Source: Elymus sibiricus (lineage: Eukaryota > Streptophyta > Magnoliopsida > Poales > Poaceae). From it: a DNA stretch of 64,000 bases. Shown here one piece after another: positions 57,872 through 64,000 of the stretch. Made by a program: the position numbers and the translations under genes. The number at the start of each line of letters is the position of its first letter. Within the stretch, counting starts at the first letter, position 1. The stretch covers positions 140,865,148 to 140,929,147 of the forward strand of contig CM077665.1 of the NCBI GenBank assembly GCA_039707655.1, read 5' to 3'. The notes beneath the pieces were generated by a model. That model was not told the DNA's origin and did no database searches. It was given only the letters and a program-made list of their open reading frames with translations.

Positions 57872-59181
57872 CAGGTCTATGCGTAGATGTGATTTGCACG
57901 AGTAGAACACAAGTGAGTTGTGGGCGTGGGTGTATACATATTGCTTGCCGTTACTAGTTGTTACTTGATTCGGCGGTATTGTGAGATGAAGCGGCCCGGA
58001 CCGACATTACGCGTACGCTTACGCGAGACAGGTTTCACCGCTATGTGCACTCGTTGCATAAAGGTGACTGGCGGGTGTCTGTCTCTCTCACTTTAGTTGA
58101 ATCGGTTTCAATGAAGAGGGTTCTTTTAGAAGATCAAAAAGCAATCACTACACCACGTTGTGGTTTTGCGTAGGTAAGAACGGTTCTTGCAAACCCGTAG
58201 CAGCCACGTAAAACTTGCAACTACAAAGTAGAGGACGTCTAACTTGGTTTTGCAGGGTATGCTGGTGATGTGATATGGCCAAGACATGATGTGATATAAG
58301 TTGTTGTATGAGATGATCATGTTTTGTAAATTATCAGGCAACCGGCAGGAGCCTTATGGTTGTCTCTTTTATTGTATGCAATGCCAACGCTATGTAATTG
58401 CTTTACATTACCGCTATGAGTTAGCAGTAGTAGTAGTAATAGCAATAATTGGCGAGACGACCACGACTCTATGATGGAGATCAAGGTGTCATGACGCTAC
58501 GATGGAGATCAAGGTGTCACGACGCTACGATGGAGATCAAGGTGTCAACCCGGTGACGATGGAGATCATGACGGTGCTTTGCTGATGGAGATCAAAAGCA
58601 CAAGACAATGATGGCCATATCATGTCACATATATTGAATTGCATGTGATGTTAATCCTTTTATGCATTTTATTTTGCTTAGGACGACGGTATCATTATAA
58701 GATGATCCCTTCATTAAATTTCAAGATAAGTGTTCTCCCCTAGTATGCACCGTTGCGAAGGTTCGACGCTTCTAAGCACCACGTGATGATCGGGTGTGAT
58801 GGATTCTTTCGTTCGCATACAACGGGTGTAAGCCAGTTTTACACACGCAGAATACTTGGGTTAAACTTGACGAGCCTAGCATGTACAGACATGGCCTCGG
58901 AACACAAGAGACCGAAAGGTCGAACATGAGTCATATAGTAGAGATGATCAACATGAAAGATGTTCACCATTGATAACTAATCCACCTCACGTGATGATCA
59001 GACGTGGTTTAGTTGATGTGGATCATGTTACACTTAGACAACTTGAGGGATGTTAATCTAAGTGGGAGTTCTTAAGTAATTTGATTAATTGAACTTCAAT
59101 TATCATGAACATAGTCTAAATAATCTTTGCAAATTTATGTTGTAGATCAATAGACCGCGCTGTAGTTCCCCTGTTTTTATT
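57872..59181 (+). other. Copia-1 leader
   Basis: 1.3 kb untranslated leader before gag, typical of BARE-type elements. It holds the 28-bp tandem repeat at 58473-58576 and otherwise nothing I can assign; a packaging/dimerisation signal is expected in this area. Confidence 0.65.
58473..58576 (+). repeat. 28-bp tandem repeat in Copia-1 leader
   Basis: GATGGAGATCAAGGTGTC recurs at 58473, 58501 and 58529, and a shortened form near 58558 and 58584, with a 28-bp period. Confidence 0.85.
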
Positions 59182-59960
59182 ATGTTCCTAGAGAAAACGA
59201 AGTTGAAAGTTGATGGAAGCAACTATGCGGACTAGGTCCGTGATCTGAGGATTGTCCTCACTGCTGCACAGAAGGCTTATGTCCTTAATGCACCGCTCAG
59301 TGAAATACCCCTACGGCTTCGTTTGAGGACGTTATGAACGTCTGGCAGACAAGAAAAGATGACTACTCGATAGTTCAGTGCGCCATACTTTACAGCTTAG
59401 AACCGGAGCTCCAAATATGTTTTGAGCAACACGGAGCATATGAGATGTTCCAAGAGCTGAAAATTTGTTTTTCAAGCTCACACCCGGGTCGAGAGGTATG
59501 ACACCTTCGACAAGTTCTATAGCTACAAGATGGAGGAGAACAGCTCCGTTAGTGAGCATGTACTCAGAATGTCTGAGTACTTCAAACACTTGAATCAAGT
59601 GGGAGTTAGACTTCCGAATAAAGTGGTGATTGATAGAGTTCTCCAGTCACTATCACTAAGCTACTAGATCTTCGTGATGAACTATAAACATGCAAGGGAT
59701 AGAAGATCCTTAAGCTATTCGCGATGCTACAATCTGCGGATGTAGAAATCAAAAAAGGGAGCATCAAGTGTTGATGGTTAATAAGACCACTAGTTTCAAG
59801 AAGGGCAAGGGAAAGAAAAGGGAACTTCAAGAAGAACGGTAAAACAGTTGCCGCTCACGAGAAGAAACCCAAGGCTGAACCAAACCCGAGACTTAGTGCT
59901 CCCATTGCAAAGGGAAATGTCACAAGGAGCGGAACTTCCCCAAAGTAACTGGCAGATAAT
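59182..59960 (+). pseudogene. gag: Copia-1 gag, degraded
   Basis: Start at 59182 (MFLEKTKLKVDGSNYAD), then TAG at 59233 where Trp is expected, and several frameshifts. Traces include FEQHGAYEMFQEL (about 59420-59460), the Lys-rich FKKGKGK stretch, and a zinc knuckle at 59897-59945 with Gly and the last Cys altered (CSHCKGKCHKERNFP). Non-functional. Confidence 0.75.
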
Positions 59961-59979
59961 AAGACTGGCAATGTCAACA

Positions 59980-60120
59980 AAGATATTTGATATACATGTT
60001 ATTGATGTGTACCTTACTAGTACTCATAGGAGCACCTGGGTATTTGATACTTGTTCAGTTGCTTGCAACTTGAAACATGGAGCTTCGGAATAAACGAGGG
60101 CTAGCTAAAGAACGAGGTGA
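59980..60120 (+). pseudogene. pol: Copia-1 protease remnant
   Basis: STWVFDTCSVACNL around 60030-60070 is the Copia protease active-site region. The catalytic D-T-G is D-T-C here (60046-60054), and a stop soon follows. Only a fragment of the domain can be read. Confidence 0.65.
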
Positions 60121-60416
60121 CGATGTGCATTGGAAGTGTCTCCAAGGTTGATGTGATCACCATCGCCACGCTCTCTCTACCTTCAGGATTAGTGATGAAC
60201 CTAAATAATTGTTATTTGGTGCTTGTGTTAAGCATGAACATTATATCTGATAGTGTTTATTGCAAGACGGTTATTCAATTTCAGAGAATAATTGTTATTC
60301 TATTTGGATAATATCATTGATGATCATGCACTTAAAATGAAAGGTTTATTGAATCTTGATTGTAGTAATACATATGTTCATAACACGAATGCTAAAAGAT
60401 AATGATAGTACCACAT

Positions 60417-62119
60417 ATTTGTGGCACTGGCGCTTAGGTCATATCAGTGTTAAACACATGAAGAAACTCCATGCAGATGGGTTTTTGGAATCTCTTGATT
60501 ATGAATCATTTGAGACATGTTAACCGTGCCTTATTGGCAAGATGACTAAAACTCCGTTCTTCGGAACAATGGAGCGAGCAACCAACTTATTGGAAATAAT
60601 ACATACCGATGTATGCGGTCCGATGAGTGTTGAGGCGCGCGGTGGGTATCGTTATGTTCTCACGTTCACAGATAATTTGAGTAGATATGGCTATGTCTAC
60701 TTGATGAAGCATAAATCTGAAACATTTGAAAAGTTCAAAGAATTTCAGAGTGAAGTAGAGAACCATCGTAACAAGAAAATAAATTTCTTACGATCTGATC
60801 GTGGAGGAGAATATTTGAGTTACGAGTTTGGCAATCACTTAAGACAATGTGGAATTGTTTCACAGCTCACGCCACCTGGAACACCACAGCGTAATGGTGT
60901 GTCCGAACGTCGTAATCGTACTCTATTAGATATGGTGCGTTCTATGATGTCTCTTACCAATTTGCCACTATCATTTTGGGGTTATGCATTAATGACAGCT
61001 GCATTCACTTTAAATAGGGCACCGTCTAAATCCGTTGAGACGACACGGTATGAACTATGGTTTGGAAAGAAACCTAAGCTGTCGTTTCTGAAAGTTTGGG
61101 GCTGCGATGCTTATGTCAAAAGGCTTCAGCCTGATAAGCTTGAACCCAAAGCGGATAAGTGCGTCTTCATAGGATACCCAAAGGAGACCGTTCGGTACAC
61201 CTTCTACCACAGATCCGAAGGCAAAGTATTCGTTGCTAAGAATGGATCCTTTCTAGAGAAGGAGTTTCTCTCGAAAGAAGTGAGTGGGAGGAAAGTAGAA
61301 CTTGATGAGGTAATTGTACCTCCTCTGGATAGTAGTACGCCACAGAAAGAAATTTCTGTGACACCGACACAGACCAGAGAGGAAGTAGATGATGATGATC
61401 ATGAAGCTTCGGATCAAGTTGCTACAGAACCTCGTAGGTCAACCAGGACACGCTCCGCACCAGATTGGTACGGCAATCTTGTCTTGGAGGTCATGTTGTT
61501 AGACAATGGTGAACCTACGAACTATGAAGAAACGATGGCGAGCCCGGATTCCGACAAATGGCTTGAGGCCAAGAAATCCGAGATTAGATCCATGTATGAA
61601 AACAAAGTGTGGACTTTGGTAGACTTGCCCGATGAACGGCGAGCTATTAAAAATAAATGGATCTTTAAGAAGAAGACGGACGCTGATAGTAATGTCACCG
61701 TCTATAAAGCACGACTTGTTGCTAAAGGTTATCGACAAGTTCAAGGAGTTGACTACGATGAGACTTCCTCACCCGTAGCGATGCTAAAGTCTGTCAGAAT
61801 TATGTTAGCAATTGCCGCATTTTATGATTATGAAATCTGGCAAATGGACGTCAAAACGGCATTCCTTAATGGATTCCTTAAGGACGAATTGTATATGATG
61901 CAACCGGAAGGTTTTGTCGATCCTAAAGGTGCTAACAAAGTATGCAAGCTCCAGCGATCCATCTATGGACTGGTGCAAGCATCTTGGAGCTGGAATACTC
62001 GCTTTGATAAAGTGATCAAAGCGTTTGGGTTTATGCAAGTTTATGGAGAAACTTGTATTTACAACAAAGTGAGTGGGAGCTCTATAACATTTCTAATAAG
62101 TATATGTGATTGGAAATGA
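60417..62119 (+). pseudogene. pol: Copia-1 integrase and N-terminal reverse transcriptase
   Basis: The zinc-binding HHCC region starts near 60420 (WHWRLGHIS...), broken by a TAA at 60521-60523 between the two Cys. A 525-codon open frame then runs from 60542 to 62119. Integrase: D23 (HTDVCGP), D86 (RSDRGGEY), E122 (NGVSERRN), D,D35E. RT from about residue 370: NKWIFKKK, ARLVAKGYRQ, first catalytic Asp D436 (QMDVKTAFLNG), SIYGLVQASW (usually GLKQASR). A frameshift near 62095 and loss of the YVDD block end it. Confidence 0.9.
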
Positions 62120-63007
62120 TGTAGAATTTCTGGAAAGCATAAAGAATTAATTGAAAGGAGTTTTTCAATAAAAACTTGTTTTTGAGTTATCCACGGTTTG
62201 GGCATCGAGATCTATAGAGATAGATCAAGACACCTGATAAAAGATTTTCACACACCTTGATGAGATTTTGAAGAAGTTCAAAATGGATCAAGTCAAAAGA
62301 AATAAGTTATTGGCTGGTGTGAAGTGGAGTAAGACTTGGAGATCTAGGTAAAGGTTGTTTACATGTTAGGCATCAAAATCTATAGAGATAGATTGAGACG
62401 CCTCATATGACTTTCACAAAACATATACCTTGACAAGATTTTGAAGAAGTTCAAAATGGATCAGTCAAAGAAAGAGTTCTTGACTGTGGTGAAAGGTGTG
62501 AAGTTGAGTAAGACTCAAATCTCGACCATGGCAAAATAAATAGAATGGATGAAGGTCATCCCCTATGCCTCGGCCGTAGGTTCTATAAAGTATGCCAAGC
62601 TGTGTGCCTTGCCATGTGTCTGGCAAAAGAGGTACCAAAGTGATCCAGGAGTAGATCACTGGACAACGGTCAAATTATCCTTAAGATGACTAAGGAAGAA
62701 TTTCTCAGGAATAGAGATGATAAAGAGTTCGTCGTAAGGGGTTACGTCGATGCAAGCTTTAAACACTGATCCGAAAGACTATGAGTCTCAGACCGGATAA
62801 GTATAGTGGGGAAATCTTTTGGAGTAGCTCCAAACAGAGTGTGGTAGCAGCATCTACATATAACATAGAGATTTGCCAAGAACACACGGATCTGAATATT
62901 GCAGACCCGTTAACTAAAACCTCTCTCACAAGCAAAACATGATCAGCTTTAGAACTGATTAAATGTTAATTACATGGAGATGTAATCTAGATTATTGACT
63001 CTAGTGC
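62120..63007 (+). pseudogene. pol: Copia-1 RT C-terminus and RNase H remnants
   Basis: No long open frame. Readable pieces: IGNDVEFLESIKN just after the lost YVDD, GYVDASF near 62745 and DLNIADPLTK near 62890-62920, which are the RNase H Asp block and the clade-typical C-terminus. Short duplicated text (ATCTATAGAGATAGAT near 62208 and 62378; GAAGAAGTTCAAAATGGATC near 62269 and 62442) shows local duplication of about 170 bp. Confidence 0.7.
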
Positions 63008-63017
63008 AAGTGGGAGA
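63008..63017 (+). promoter_or_regulatory. Copia-1 polypurine tract
   Basis: AAGTGGGAGA directly before the 3' LTR at 63019, typical of BARE-type elements. Confidence 0.85.
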
Positions 63018-63018
63018 C

Positions 63019-64000
63019 TGTTGGAAATATGCCCTAGAGGCAATAATAAATTAGTTATTATCATATTTCCCCGTTCTTGATAATAGTTTATTATTCATGC
63101 TAGAATTGTATTGACCGGAAACTAAATACATGTGTGGATAATAGACAAATACTATGTCCCTAGTATGCCTCTACTAGACTAGCTCGTTGATCAAAAGATG
63201 GTCAAGGTTTCCTGACCATGGACATGAGTTGTCATTTGATAACGGGATCACATCATTAGGACAATGATGTGATGGACATGACCCAACTGTCAGCATAGCA
63301 TATGATCATTCAGTTTAATGCTATTGCTTTCACTATGTCAAATACACGTTCCTCTGACCATGAGATCATGCAACTCCCGGATACCGTAGGAATACTTTGG
63401 GTGTATCAAACGTCACAACGTAACTGGGTGATTATAAAGGTGCACTACAGGTATCTCCAAAAGTGTTTGTTGAGTTGGCATGGATCAAGATTGGGATTTG
63501 TCACTCCGACTATCGGAGAGGTATCTCTGGGCCCTCTCGGTAATACAGCATCACAGAAGCCTTGCAAGCACCGTGACTAAAGAGTTAGTTGCAAGATGAT
63601 GTATTACGGAACGAGTAAAGAGACTTGCCGGTAACGAGATTGAACTAGGTATTGGATACCAACGATCGAATCTCGGGCAAGTAACATACCGCCAGACAAA
63701 GGGAACAACGTATGTTGACATATGAGGTTCACCGATAAAGATCTTCGTGGAATATGTAGGAACCAATATGAGCATCCAGGTTCTGCTGTTGGTTATTGAC
63801 CGGAGAGTCGTCTCGGTCATGTCTACATCATTCCCGAACCCGTAGGGTCCGCACACTTAAGGTTCGATGACGATTTAGTATTATATGAGTTAAGTGATTG
63901 GTGGCCGAAGTTTGTTCGGAGTCCCGGATGAGATCACGGACATTACGAGGAGTCTCGAAATGGTCGAGAGGTAAAGATTCATATATTGGAAGGCTATATT
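63019..64000 (+). repeat. Copia-1 3' LTR, cut by window end
   Basis: First 982 bp, near identical to 56156-57137. The remaining 720 bp and the right target-site copy lie outside. Confidence 0.95.

Larger units (their letters stand above)
56156..64000 (+). mobile_element. Copia-1: BARE-1/WIS/Angela-type Copia element, 3' LTR cut by window end
   Basis: LTRs from 56156 and 63019 open TGTTGGAAATATGCCCTAGA, the well-known start of the BARE-1/WIS/Angela group. Domain order gag, protease, integrase, RT, RNase H is Copia. The left flank is CTGGG (56151-56155), which should recur after the 3' LTR. The interior of 5160 bp is close to normal length, but every gene is broken. About 17 differences in the 980 bp of LTR that can be compared (near 1.7%). 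Confidence 0.95.

Noticed and set aside
1..64000. Host protein-coding genes or MITEs between the elements
   Set aside because: Nearly all bases are accounted for by LTR elements; no exon-intron gene with a host domain and no Stowaway- or Tourist-like termini were seen by eye. A library search could still find small ones.

Overview
The window looks like intergenic DNA from a large grass genome of the wheat tribe (Triticeae: wheat, goatgrass or barley kin). Everything I can identify is LTR retrotransposon. I found no convincing host gene, tRNA, rRNA or CRISPR array. The clade call rests on a Copia element at the right edge whose LTR opens with the familiar BARE-1/WIS/Angela sequence, and on Gypsy elements of Athila-like and Tat-like type with typical Triticeae LTR ends. 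Family names beyond that are from memory and tentative.

The elements are nested inside one another. From outermost to innermost on the left-hand stack: Athila-3 (52721-55553, + strand, only its 3' part kept) was entered by Athila-2b (45783-52720, - strand, gag and protease only). The 3' LTR of Athila-2b was entered by a Tat-like element now visible only as a 111-bp LTR tip (45672-45782). That was entered by Athila-2a (43326-45671, - strand, 5' LTR and gag start). The gag of Athila-2a was entered by 'BigLTR' (12219-43325, - strand, 3.6-kb LTRs, gag with several zinc knuckles and no visible pol). BigLTR carries two insertions: Tat-1 (1-12218, - strand) in its 3' LTR, and Tat-2 (17180-38668, - strand) in its gag. 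Tat-2 in turn carries Athila-1 (20778-30490, + strand) inside its antisense gene. Several elements therefore have their other half left of the window. On the right, 55554-56155 is unassigned, and 56156-64000 is a BARE/Angela-type Copia element cut by the window edge.

Tat-1 has gag, protease, reverse transcriptase, RNase H and integrase on the minus strand. On the plus strand, between pol and the 3' LTR, it has an intron-containing gene whose product resembles the plant 'putative gypsy type transposon' (Transposase_28) domain. Tat-2 has the same layout but has lost most of pol, while keeping the antisense gene. Athila-1 has a nearly complete gag-pol with a small acidic ORF after it. Athila-2b has no pol but shares its primer-binding site and a 3' non-coding hairpin with Athila-1, so it looks like a non-autonomous partner.

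All coding regions carry stops or frameshifts, so nothing here looks able to move by itself. Hand-counted LTR differences are about 1.7% (Copia-1, partial), 2% (Athila-1), 4% (Tat-2) and 3-4% (BigLTR, sampled). These agree with the nesting order and with insertions in roughly the last one to two million years if usual grass LTR rates apply.
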